Below, one piece after another: positions 53,527 through 63,598 of a stretch of DNA of 64,000 bases. A program made the position numbers and the translations under genes. The notes beneath the pieces are model-generated. The model ran no database searches. It was given only the letters and a program-made list of their open reading frames with translations, and was not told the origin of the DNA. The stretch's first letter is position 1, and the number at the start of each line of letters is the position of its first letter. The DNA is taken from contig CAWHKW010000004.1 in assembly GCA_963829995.1 (NCBI GenBank), positions 186,001 through 250,000 on the forward strand. The letters are read 5' to 3'. This DNA is from JACCZX01 sp963829995. GTDB lineage: Bacteria; Pseudomonadota; Gammaproteobacteria; Burkholderiales; Burkholderiaceae_F.

Positions 53527-56500
53527 ATGAACGCCCCCTTGACTGAAGCCGTCCGCCGCGCGCTGACGGAAGTCACCCTCGACGACAAGTGGACACTCGA
53601 ACGCGGCCGCGCTTACATGAGCGGTACGCAGGCTTTGCTTCGCCTGATGATGCTGCAGCATCAACGCGATCAGCTGGCCGGGCTTAACACTGCAGGTTTC
53701 ATCAACGGCTATCGCGGCTCACCCTTGGGTGGGGTTGATCAGACCGCAGTGCGCTCGAAAAAACATCTGGAACGACACAACGTTCTTTTTCAGCCCGGAG
53801 TGAACGAAGACCTTGCCGCGACGGCCGTATGGGGCACGCAGCAGGTCAACATGTACGAAGGCGCGAAATACGACGGCGTCTTTTCAATGTGGTACGGCAA
53901 AGGCCCCGGCGTCGATCGCTGCGGCGATGTGTTCAAGCATGCGAATGCGGCAGGTACCAGCAAGCACGGCGGCGTGCTGGCAGTGGCAGGTGACGACCAT
54001 GGAGCCAAGTCGTCCACGCTGCCACATCAATCCGATCACATCTTCAAGGCCTGCATGATTCCGGTGTTGTTCCCGGCGTCGGTGCAGGAATATCTCGACC
54101 TCGGCCTGCACGGCTTTGCAATGAGCCGATATGCCGGCGTGTGGGTCGCCATGAAGACGGTGACCGAGGTGGTCGAAGCATCGGCGTCGGTGATCGTTGA
54201 TCCGGAGCGGCTCGATATCGTCATTCCAAGCGATTTCAGAATGCCGCCTGACGGACTCAATATCCGCTGGCCCGATAGCCCGCTCGAATTGGAAGCGCGG
54301 CTGCTCGACTACAAGCTGTACGCCGCACTCGCGTACTGCCGCTCCAACAAACTGAATCACACAGTGATCGACTCGCCGCATGCGCGATTCGGCATCGTCG
54401 CCAGCGGCAAAGCCTATCTGGACACGCGCCAGGCGCTTGCGGATCTCGGACTCGACGAGCAAACATGCAAGGACATCGGCATTCGATTGTTCAAGTGCGG
54501 CATGGTGTGGCCGCTCGAAGCGACCGCGGTTCGCTCGTTTGCCGAAGGCCTGGAAGAAATCCTGGTGATCGAGGAAAAGCGCCAGTTGCTCGAGTACGCG
54601 CTGAAGGAAGAACTGTTCTCGTGGATCGGCACCGGCAAGCGAATCCCGCGCGTGATTGGCAAGTTTGACGAAAAGGACGGCGGCGAATGGGCGGTGCCGC
54701 AAGGCAACTGGATCTTGCCGGCGCACTATGAATTCTCACCGGTGATCGTCGCGAAAGCGATTGCGCAGAGAATCGGCAAACTCGAGCTGCCCGCCGAGAT
54801 TCGCGCGCGGATGCAGATGCGCCTCGCCATGATCGACGCCAAGGAGAAAGCGCTTGCGGTGCCGCGCGTCGTTACCGAGCGCACGCCGTATTTCTGCTCG
54901 GGTTGCCCGCACAGCACGTCGACGGTCGTGCCCGAAGGCTCGCGCGCAATGGCCGGCATCGGCTGCCATTACATGGCCCTCTGGATGGACCGCAACACCA
55001 GTACCTATACGCAGATGGGCGGCGAAGGCGCGCCATGGATCGGGCAGGCGCCGTTTACCCACGAGAAGCACATCTTTGCGAACCTCGGTGACGGCACCTA
55101 CTACCACTCGGGTTCAATGGCGGTGCGCGCAGCGGTCGCGGCCAATGTGTCGATAACGTACAAGATTCTGTTCAACGATGCGGTCGCGATGACCGGTGGC
55201 CAGCCGCACGACGGGCCGTTGTCGGTGCCGATGATCACGCAGCAGATGGCGGCCGAAGGCGTCGGCAAGATCGTGGTCGTCACCGACGAGCCGCACAAGT
55301 ATCCGAAAGACGCGGGCTTTGCCCAAGGCGTCACCGTGCACCATCGCAACGAGCTCGATCAGATCCAGCTCGAGCTGCGCGAGTACCCCGGCGTATCGGT
55401 GATGGTCTACGACCAGACGTGCGCGTCCGAAAAACGGCGCAAGCGCAAGAAAAACACGGCCGAGAAGACTTACTTTCCCGATCCCGCGCGCCGCGTCGTC
55501 ATCAACGAACTGGTGTGCGAAGGCTGCGGCGATTGCAATTTGAAGTCGAACTGCCTGTCGGTCGAGCCGCTTGAAACCGAATTCGGACGCAAGCGCAAGA
55601 TCAATCAGTCGACCTGCAACAAGGACTACTCCTGTTTGAATGGTTTTTGCCCAAGCTTTGTCACCGTCGAAGGCGGGCAGCTGAAGAAGGGCAAGTCGAC
55701 CGCGACCGGCAGCATCCCGAAATTGCCACAGCCAGCACTGCCGTCGTTGCGAGCGCAAGGCGCATACGGAATCGTCGTTACCGGTGTCGGCGGCACCGGT
55801 GTGGTCACGATCGGACAGCTGCTGGGGATGGCCGCGCATCTGGAAGGGAAAGGGAATCTCGGTGCTCGATATGGCCGGCCTGGCGCAAAAAGGCGGCGCG
55901 GTGTTTTCGCACGTGCAGATCGCACCAACGCCGGAAGATCTTTATGCGACCCGCATTGCGATGGGTGAGGCCGACGTCGTTCTCGGCTGCGATCTGATCG
56001 TCACGACCAGCAACGAAGCATTGTCGAAAATCAAGGCGGGTGTCACCAAGGCAGTCGTCAACTCGGCCGAATCGCCGACGGCCGATTTCGTACGCAACCC
56101 GAACTGGCAGTTCGGCAGCCCAAATCTGGCGACACAGATACGCGAAGCGCTTGGCGATAGCGAATGCGCGTTCGTCGACGCCAGTGCGCTGGCGACTGCG
56201 TTAATGGGCGACTCGATTTACACCAACCCGCTCGTGCTGGGCTACGCGTGGCAAAGGGGATGGATTCCGCTTGCCTACGAAACACTGCAGCGCGCGATCG
56301 AGATCAACGCGGTGGCAGTCGACGCGAACAAGAAAGCATTCGAGTGGGGCCGTGCCGCGGCGCACGATGTCGAAATGGTCAAGCGCATCGCATTCCCGGA
56401 CAACGTCGTCGAGCTAAAGCGATTCGCGAGTTCGCTCGATGAAATCGTTGCGAAGCGCGTTGAGTTTCTGACCGGCTATCAAAACGAAGCCTATGCAAAG

Positions 56501-57100
56501 CGCTACTCCGATCTGGTCGAGCGCGTGCGCAAGGTCGAGTCCGATCGGCTGCAGTCGACTCGCGTCACCGAGGCCGTGGCGCGTTACTACTTCAAGCTGC
56601 TCGCCTACAAGGACGAGTACGAAGTCGCGCGGCTGCATTCGGATCCGGCGTTCCGCGCGAAGATCGCCGCGCAGTTCGACGGCGACTACAAGTTGAACTT
56701 CTACATGGCGCCGCCGATCATTTCGAAGCCCGATTCGGTCACCGGAAAAGTCGCAAAGAAACGCTTCGGCCCCTGGATGATGTCGGCGTTCTCGGTACTC
56801 GCACGATTGAAGTTTTTGCGAGGCTCGGCGTTCGATGTGTTCGGCTACACCGCCGAGCGTCGCACCGAGCGCGCGTTGATCGGCGAATACGAAGCGACGG
56901 TCGAAGAAATTCTGTCGCGGCTCTCGACAGACAATCAGGAAGCCGCGGTTCAGCTGGCCAGCATCCCGGACGACATCCGAGGCTATGGCCACATCAAGGA
57001 AGGCAACTTGAAAGTCGCGCGCATCAAGTGGAATGATCTGCTGGCCCGCTTGCGCGGCCAAACAAAGGCGCAAGTGATCAACATCACGCGAGCGGCGTGA
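53527..57100 (+). CDS. Indolepyruvate ferredoxin oxidoreductase family protein (fused alpha-beta), frameshifted
   Basis: Large 2-oxoacid:ferredoxin oxidoreductase of about 1190 residues once repaired, which decarboxylates arylpyruvates or branched 2-oxoacids to acyl-CoA. Order of parts: N-terminal pyrimidine-binding domain with GFINGYRGSPLGGVD; ThDP-binding domain with CSGCPHSTST and FANLGDGTYYHSG; an Fe-S segment VCEGCGDCNLKSNC; then the gamma-type domain beginning VTGVGGTGVVTIGQLL. One extra base near 55855, within GGGAAAGGGAATC, splits the gamma domain; the continuation ISVLDMAGLAQKGGAVFSHV is in the +1 frame. It stands alone after the divergent M13 gene. Confidence 0.92.
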
Positions 57101-57144
57101 TGAGAATGGAGCTCAGCGGCCTACACCGCGCGGCGAAATAGTCG

Positions 57145-57158
57145 AGTCCGGCTTCGGA
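57145..57158. terminator. Short hairpin between convergent genes
   Basis: GTCCG pairs with CGGAC across GCTT at the end of two convergent genes. The stem is short and lacks a T tract, so this is only a weak candidate terminator. Confidence 0.3.
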
Positions 57159-57165
57159 CAGACGT

Positions 57166-59871
57166 CTATCGAAATGCGTAGGTGGCACGCAGATAGAACG
57201 TTCGTCCAAGCGGGCTCGCCACTTGCGGGTTGAAGCCGAACTGGAAGGCGCTCGTCCGACTGAAAGGCGGCTCTTCGTCGAACAGGTTGCGGATGCCGGC
57301 GGCGAGCTGCCAGCCGCGGAATCCTGAATAGCGGCCCTGCAGGTCCCAACTCGAAGAGGATCCGACCTCGCGCGTTTCGCCGGCCGGCGGTTGCAGCGGC
57401 TCGTCATAGCCGGAGCTGTAGACGTGCGCTAGCGTCGCGCCCCACGGTCCCCGCGTCCAGTCGAGCGTCAGCGTGCTGCGCCAGCGCGGCACCGGTGCGA
57501 AATGGGTTGCGTCGGCGAGCATCGACACATAGGTCACTCCGTCGATCTGCGTTTCCCACTGCCGCACGTACGTTCCGTACAGGCCGACGCGAAAGATGCC
57601 GTGTTCGCCGGGCGGCAATGTCCAGTTGAACGACACATCGATGCCCGAGGTCTGCGTGGTGCCGAGGTTGATCAGCGAAGTGTCGACCGCGACGATTGGG
57701 CCCGGCAGGGTTGGTGTGGCGGGATCAACCGGCCCGCGAGTCACGCGAAAACTGAACCTGTCGTAGTACAGAAAGAGATTCTCGACGCTCAGCGGCTCGA
57801 TGCTTCCCTTTTGCTCGATGTTCCAGTAGTCGACGCCGAGCGACACGCCGCTCACGGGTTCCCAAACGACGCCGAAGTTCCACTGCTTCGACGTCTCCGG
57901 CTGCAGGTCCGGATTGCCGCCGGAGAAGTTCTCGACAAAGGCCAAGCAGTCGTCGAACGTGCCCGTCGCCGGGCAGCGAAGCGGATCCTCAAGGGGCCCG
58001 GCAATGCCAACGCTCGTGGTCGGCGCGCTCAGCGAGTACAACGGCGGCGCGCGAAAACCTTCACCCCACGAACCGCGCAGCAGCACACTGCGCAACGGCT
58101 GCCAGCGCAGCGCCACTTTCGGATTGGTGGTCGAGCCGAAGTCGCTGTAGTCGTCGTAGCGCACAGCGAGCTGAGCATCGAGTCCGCGCACGATCGGTAC
58201 GTTGAGCTCGGCGAACAACGCAAGCACGTCGCGATCACCGCTGACCGCTTGCAGCATGTCCCCGATGGGAGAGTCTCCCGTCAACACGGCGGGGTCCCAG
58301 TCGTACGACAGCCGTTCCCAGCGCTGCTCGGCGCCGAGCGCCAGCGCGAGCGGCCCGGCCGGCAGGGTCGCGATGTCGCGTGATGCGACCGCACTGACGA
58401 GGGACGTCGAGCCATCCGCCGTTTGCGGCGTGCCGCTGTACGCGGTCGACGCCAGCAGCGCCCTGCCCTCGGGCCCCGACGGTCCCCAGGGGTTGATCAA
58501 CCCGGTGAGCATTGCCGGAACGATCCTGCTTGCATAAACCCAACTGCCCCCGTATTCGTTTTCCTGATGATTGGCGCTGTAAACAGCGGCGATATTGAAG
58601 TCCCAGTTCGCGAGCTGCCCTTCGGCGCCGAGCACATAGCGCTGAGCGTCGGTTGTGGTCGCGTTCGTGCGCGACCCGAGTTCGATCGCCCGATATGAAA
58701 TCAGCAAGTCGCCCGTCAGCCCATTGGCGGCGGCGAAATCGGTCGGGTAAAAAGGCCCACCGGCCGGATAGATCAGTGGGCCGAACGACGAGATGGGCTG
58801 GATCGGATTAGGCGCAACGCGCGATTCGAAGCGGTTGCGCCCGACCAGCACCTCCGCAAACAGATCGATGTCCGGATTGACACGCCAGGTGCCGCGCAGC
58901 AGGGCGCTCGCGCGCTCGATGTCGGGCAGCACGTCGGCGACCGGCGCGAAGTCGAAGCCACACGCCGGCGTACCGAAGGAATCCAACGGCAAGCTCGACG
59001 GCGGGGCGCAGCCGTCGGCACGGGTCGGGTTCAGCACGCGCCGTCCCGGCCGATCGAAAATGTTGGCCGGAAACGTGTTGGGACTGAGGCCGTTGACGCC
59101 GAGGTCGGGCCTAAATGACGTGCGCGTACTTTCGCGCTCACTGCCGTGCAGTGACTGCTGCTTCTGAAAGCTGACGACGCCAAACACGTTGTAACCTTCG
59201 CGCGCTGGATCACCGAATCCATACGCGGCGCTGACCAGCCCGCTGTTGCCTCCGCCATGCTGCGTGGCGGCCAGCTCGCCCGAGACCTCGGCACCGACGT
59301 AATCCCTGCGCAGGATGAAGTTGATCACTCCCGCGATCGCGTCGGTGCCATAGATCGCCGAAGCGCCGTCCTTCAGCACCTCGACGCGGTCGATCGCGGC
59401 CAAAGGAATCGAATTCAGATCGACCGCTTCACCGTCGAATGCGTAGTTTGCAAGCCGCCGCCCATTCAGCAGCACCAGCGTCGAACCACCGCCGAGGCCG
59501 CGCAGATTCGCGGTTGACAGGCCCGGGGACGTGCCGTTGCCGATCGTCTGCGCTGTAGTGAGACTATTGAAGTTACCCGGAACACGGTCGATCAGTTGTT
59601 CAACCGTCGTCACGCCGCTGCGGTTGATCTCCTCGCGTGTGATGACCTGAACCGGCAGCCCGGTTTCGGATTCGGTGCGCGGAATATGCGAGCCGGTGAC
59701 GGTCACCTTTTCGAGTGACGTGGTCGGCGGCGGAGTGTTGCCGGCACCGCCCGCGGTCTGGGCGCTTGCGGTCAGTGCTATCAGAGCCAAGGCCACTGCA
59801 CCAGCGGGACCAGCGATGGCGGGCCCCCGCGCGAGCCCCTGCCGCGTGCATCGAACCAAGCTATCGCCCAT
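57166..59871 (-). CDS. TonB-dependent outer-membrane receptor
   Basis: Outer-membrane receptor of about 901 residues that imports a ligand with TonB energy. The signal peptide ends TASAQTAGG. The plug domain has VTVTGSHIPRTE (TonB-box region), NLRGLGGGSTLVLLNGRRL and VEVLKDGASAIYGTDAIAGVINFIL. The barrel ends with a segment LGRTFYLRATYAF. This type (no FecR partner, iron-box absent) is common among receptors for sugars or peptides; the ligand is unknown. The ATG at 59871 was chosen for the signal peptide. It is divergent from the sigma factor gene, which may control it. Confidence 0.92.
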   Translation of the reverse strand: MGDSLVRCTRQGLARGPAIAGPAGAVALALIALTASAQTAGGAGNTPPPTTSLEKVTVTGSHIPRTESETGLPVQVITREEINRSGVTTVEQLIDRVPGNFNSLTTAQTIGNGTSPGLSTANLRGLGGGSTLVLLNGRRLANYAFDGEAVDLNSIPLAAIDRVEVLKDGASAIYGTDAIAGVINFILRRDYVGAEVSGELAATQHGGGNSGLVSAAYGFGDPAREGYNVFGVVSFQKQQSLHGSERESTRTSFRPDLGVNGLSPNTFPANIFDRPGRRVLNPTRADGCAPPSSLPLDSFGTPACGFDFAPVADVLPDIERASALLRGTWRVNPDIDLFAEVLVGRNRFESRVAPNPIQPISSFGPLIYPAGGPFYPTDFAAANGLTGDLLISYRAIELGSRTNATTTDAQRYVLGAEGQLANWDFNIAAVYSANHQENEYGGSWVYASRIVPAMLTGLINPWGPSGPEGRALLASTAYSGTPQTADGSTSLVSAVASRDIATLPAGPLALALGAEQRWERLSYDWDPAVLTGDSPIGDMLQAVSGDRDVLALFAELNVPIVRGLDAQLAVRYDDYSDFGSTTNPKVALRWQPLRSVLLRGSWGEGFRAPPLYSLSAPTTSVGIAGPLEDPLRCPATGTFDDCLAFVENFSGGNPDLQPETSKQWNFGVVWEPVSGVSLGVDYWNIEQKGSIEPLSVENLFLYYDRFSFRVTRGPVDPATPTLPGPIVAVDTSLINLGTTQTSGIDVSFNWTLPPGEHGIFRVGLYGTYVRQWETQIDGVTYVSMLADATHFAPVPRWRSTLTLDWTRGPWGATLAHVYSSGYDEPLQPPAGETREVGSSSSWDLQGRYSGFRGWQLAAGIRNLFDEEPPFSRTSAFQFGFNPQVASPLGRTFYLRATYAFR

Positions 59872-59998
59872 TGGGATTCTCGTTCTGCCGCGTCGATTGT
59901 GAGGCCCGGCTTCTACGCCGACAAGTGTCATCCGGACCCGTAGCCGACCGCGACAATGTCCACTAGCATCAGGCGGCCACCGGGGAAAAGGGACTCGG
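59872..59998. promoter_or_regulatory. Divergent promoter region, TonB receptor and ECF sigma factor
   Basis: This 127-base gap must contain promoters for both the receptor and the sigma factor. No clear repeat or palindrome was found. GGGA before the sigma factor ATG could be its ribosome binding site. Confidence 0.4.
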
Positions 59999-60553
59999 AT
60001 GAGTGACGTCACCTTGCTGCTGCAGCAAGCAGCCGACAACGATCGCGAGGCGCTGGACCGTCTGTTCGAGCTGCTGTACACGGATCTGCACAGGATGGCG
60101 CGCGCGCAGCTCGCCGGAAACAGTCCGATCACGCTCCTCGACGCCACGTCGCTTGCGCATGAGGCCTACCTGCGCCTGCGCAACGCTGGTCGCATCGATG
60201 TCGACAGCCGCGCCCGTTTCATGGCCTACGTGTCCCAAGTGTTGCGTGCGATCATCGTCGACTTCGCGCGCAAGCGGAACGCGCAGAAGCGTGGTGGCGA
60301 CCAAGTGCAAGTCACGCTCAGCACGCAAGTCGCCGAAGAGATCGGCGGCGCCGACGACGACATCGAGCGAGTCAACGACGCACTGATCGAGTTGGAGAAG
60401 ACCGATCCGCGCTTGAAGCAGGTGGTCGAAATGCGCTATTTCGGTGGGATGACCGAACAGGAAGTCGCCGAAGCGCTCGGCGTGACTGACCGGACCGTAC
60501 GCCGTGACTGGGAGCGCGCGCGCCTATTGTTGTCGGTATCACTGAAGAAGTAG
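59999..60553 (+). CDS. ECF-type RNA polymerase sigma factor
   Basis: Sigma-70 family factor of 184 residues with region 2 (about 15-80, including SLAHEAYLRLRN) and region 4 (about 125-175), with the helix-turn-helix GMTEQEVAEALGVTDRTVRRDWERAR. The wording VEMRYFGGMTEQEVAEALG is typical of a group of ECF-like factors commonly found beside receptor Ser/Thr kinases. Here it is followed 54 bases later by such a kinase. No anti-sigma factor is present, so activation may go through phosphorylation; this is inference from the family. Confidence 0.9.
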   Translation: MSDVTLLLQQAADNDREALDRLFELLYTDLHRMARAQLAGNSPITLLDATSLAHEAYLRLRNAGRIDVDSRARFMAYVSQVLRAIIVDFARKRNAQKRGGDQVQVTLSTQVAEEIGGADDDIERVNDALIELEKTDPRLKQVVEMRYFGGMTEQEVAEALGVTDRTVRRDWERARLLLSVSLKK

Positions 60554-60607
60554 CTGTCCGCTTTTTTCATCGGATTGCGTCTCAGGTTCTGAAGGACTGC
60601 GATCCTT

Positions 60608-63598
60608 ATGGCAAATTCATCTGCGTTGACAGTTGACGACTGGCACCGGTTGAACCGGTTGCTGGCGACGGCGCTCGAGCTCGAGGGGGTCGAACGCACA
60701 GCGTGGCTTGACGCATTGGGTGCCGAGGATCGGCACTTGCGTGCAGTGCTGATCGATTTGCTGACGCAATCGGAGGCGACCGGCTTTGCCGACGCGCAGC
60801 CGCCCACGACCGTTGCGCGGATGGCCGCCGACGCGCTGGCCGCGATGCGGCGCGAGCAGGCCGGTGATCGCATCGGCCCATGGCAACTGACGCGACTGCT
60901 GGCCGAAGGCGGCATGGGCGCAGTGTGGGTGGCCGCGCGTGCCGACGGTGTGATGAAGCGCACCGCGGCGCTGAAGCTGCCACGCGCCGAGTGGATCGAT
61001 CATGGATTGAGCGAGCGGATTGCGCGCGAGCGTGCGATCCTGGCACGGCTGCAGCATCCGCATATCGCCGTGCTGTACGACGCCGGACTCAGTGCCGAAG
61101 GCCGTCCGTATCTGGCGCTCGAGTACGTCGATGGCATTGCAATCGATGCGTACTGCAAGGGCCGTGATCTGAAGGAGATCCTGCGGCTGTATGTCCAGGT
61201 CATCCGTGCCGTCGCGTATGCCCATGCGCAGCTCATCATCCACCGCGACCTGAAGCCAGCCAACGTGCTGGTCACGGCCGAGGGACTGCCCAAGCTGCTC
61301 GACTTCGGTATCTCCAAGCTGATCGAGGGTGACGCGGCCAGTGTGGATGCGACTGCGCTGACGCTACTGGCCGGTCGACCGCTGACGCTCGCCTATGCGG
61401 CGCCCGAGCAGGTACTGAGTCTGCCGGTCACGGTGGCCGCCGATGTCTATGCGCTCGGCGTGATGCTGTTCGGGTTGCTGACCGAGGCGCGTCTGTATCG
61501 CGCGCAGGAGCCGCGTGCGCTCGAAGCGGAGCTGCTGCGCGGTGATCTGCGTCGACCCAGTGACGTCGCATTGAACAAGCAGCGCGCCAAAGCACTGCGT
61601 GGCGATCTGGATGCGATCGTGCTCACGGCGCTGAAGCGTCAGCCCACCGAGCGCTATCAGAGTGCGACCGCGCTGGCCGACGATCTCGACAACTACCTCG
61701 CCGGCCAGCTGGTCAAGGCACAACCCGACAGCCGCACCTATCGGCTGCAGAAGTTCATCTCTCGCAACACGCTGCCGGTAGTCGCCGGCGCTGCCGTGAT
61801 GCTGGCGCTGGTGATCGGCGCCGGCGTCGCGCTGTGGCAGGCCAACGTCGCGCGCGAGCAAGCCACCCGCGCCACCGCGCTCAACACCTTCGTGCTCAGT
61901 CTGATCCGCCAGGCCGATCCCAACGCCAGCGCTCAGACCAAGGCGGCCGACGTGGCCATGCTCGCCTCCATCGAGGAACGCATCGATCACGACTTCAAAG
62001 GCTCACCCGATCAACTACTGCAGCTGCGCGTCACCATCGGCGATGCCTACAAGAATCGCGGCGAGATGATGGCGGCCCGCCGCGTGTTCCAGCGCGCCGT
62101 CGACGACGGCGTGTCGCACATGCCGCCCGACGACCTAATGCTGCTGACCGCCCGCGTTCGGGCGGCGGACTATCACCTGATCGTATCGAACGAGGCGTCC
62201 GATCAGCTCGATCGCGCCATCGAAGTGCTTCGCAGGAAGGGAGCGCCGGGCGCCGAACTGCTGCTCGATGCGCTGCTGGCTCGCAGTCTATTGGGCTTCA
62301 TCTTCGGAATTCCCTCGTATGTGCCCCACGAACAGCGCCTAGAGACTATCCGCGAGGCGGCCGATGTCGCCATCCACCGATTCGGCGAAGGCAGTCGCCA
62401 GCACTTGCGCGCGGCCCGGTGGCTCGCGCTCTCGAGTGATATGGCGGTGAACGCAGATGAAGGGCGGCGGGTACGCGAGTCCGCGCTGGCACAAGCCCGG
62501 CAGCGCACTGACGGGTCGGCGACAAGCATCGACTACACGATGCTCTTCGCCGATCGGGCGGTCGCGGAGTGCGACGCAGGACGGACCGCCGAAGCGCAGT
62601 CGTTCCTGCGGGACGCCATCGCCCAGGTGCGTGCCGCCCACGGGCCCGCCAGTCCGTGGCTGGAGGATCTGACGATCGCGCTTGGCCAATGCAACGACGA
62701 CGGCTGGGGTTTCATGGACGCGTACGAGATCGCTGCAGCGCGCGAGCGCCCGCCGTCGCCGACGTTGCTGCGCCATGCGGAGTGGGCGTACAACGCTGCC
62801 GTCGGAGCGCGAGACCTCGTTCTCGCGGAGCGCTACTACCAGGCTGCCGTCGCGAACGCGCTGGCCATTCCGGACGAGGCTCTGCGCGATCGGTTGACGG
62901 TGAACTTGCGGGTCGGGCGCGTCTGCCAGCTGGGTCAGCGCGGCGATGCCGATGCAGCCGTACAGCTGGCGGCGACATTGATCGCCGGTATCGACGCCGA
63001 CTATGCGCGCGCCGGCCGCTTGACTCCAAGCGAGGGCTCGTTCCGGATCTGTCTGGCCGACGCCCTACGGCAACTGGGGCGCTTCGACGAGGCCACGCAG
63101 ACGGCGCGAACGTTCAGGGAGCGCTGTCGAGAATCCGGTCAGACCGGGATCGCGGGCGGCTGCGAAGGGCGCGCCCTGGTCGTCGAGGCGCTGGTTGAAC
63201 TCGATGCCGGCCACCTCGACGCCGCACGAACTGCGATCGAAGCCCGGCTCAGTATCTCCCGTGAATGGGAAAACGATGGCCGGTTTCGGATCGCCTACGC
63301 GCGGGTGCTGCTCGCCGACGGGCGCGCGGCCGAGGCGATCGAACCGTTGCGATTGAACTACGGCAACTGGCTGTCGTTGAACCCGAACACCCCCTATGCC
63401 GCCGAAGCCTTGTATTGGTTCGGCCGGGCGTATCTCGCGACGGGCGACAAGCGCGGGCGACGGATGATCGCGCAGGCGAGGCGGGAGCTTGCCAAGTCGC
63501 CGGTGGCAACGCACCGTGCGCTCGCCGCCGGCCCGATTCGCAACTTTGAAGGTCGGTGCCACTGCCGACATCGCGCATGCCTGTGTCTTCCGCCCTAA
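60608..63598 (+). CDS. Receptor-type Ser/Thr protein kinase with C-terminal TPR-like domain
   Basis: Membrane kinase of 996 residues. Parts in order: a conserved N-terminal helical region (1-85), a Hanks-type kinase domain (about 87-370) with LLAEGGMGAVW, the ATP Lys in TAALKLPR, HRDLKPANV, DFGISKLI and YAAPEQV, one transmembrane helix (about 388-412), and a long helical, repeat-rich outer domain of TPR type. All catalytic residues are present. It probably phosphorylates the ECF factor next to it or a related partner. Its last 22 bases overlap the start of a close paralogue. Confidence 0.92.
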   Translation: MANSSALTVDDWHRLNRLLATALELEGVERTAWLDALGAEDRHLRAVLIDLLTQSEATGFADAQPPTTVARMAADALAAMRREQAGDRIGPWQLTRLLAEGGMGAVWVAARADGVMKRTAALKLPRAEWIDHGLSERIARERAILARLQHPHIAVLYDAGLSAEGRPYLALEYVDGIAIDAYCKGRDLKEILRLYVQVIRAVAYAHAQLIIHRDLKPANVLVTAEGLPKLLDFGISKLIEGDAASVDATALTLLAGRPLTLAYAAPEQVLSLPVTVAADVYALGVMLFGLLTEARLYRAQEPRALEAELLRGDLRRPSDVALNKQRAKALRGDLDAIVLTALKRQPTERYQSATALADDLDNYLAGQLVKAQPDSRTYRLQKFISRNTLPVVAGAAVMLALVIGAGVALWQANVAREQATRATALNTFVLSLIRQADPNASAQTKAADVAMLASIEERIDHDFKGSPDQLLQLRVTIGDAYKNRGEMMAARRVFQRAVDDGVSHMPPDDLMLLTARVRAADYHLIVSNEASDQLDRAIEVLRRKGAPGAELLLDALLARSLLGFIFGIPSYVPHEQRLETIREAADVAIHRFGEGSRQHLRAARWLALSSDMAVNADEGRRVRESALAQARQRTDGSATSIDYTMLFADRAVAECDAGRTAEAQSFLRDAIAQVRAAHGPASPWLEDLTIALGQCNDDGWGFMDAYEIAAARERPPSPTLLRHAEWAYNAAVGARDLVLAERYYQAAVANALAIPDEALRDRLTVNLRVGRVCQLGQRGDADAAVQLAATLIAGIDADYARAGRLTPSEGSFRICLADALRQLGRFDEATQTARTFRERCRESGQTGIAGGCEGRALVVEALVELDAGHLDAARTAIEARLSISREWENDGRFRIAYARVLLADGRAAEAIEPLRLNYGNWLSLNPNTPYAAEALYWFGRAYLATGDKRGRRMIAQARRELAKSPVATHRALAAGPIRNFEGRCHCRHRACLCLPP

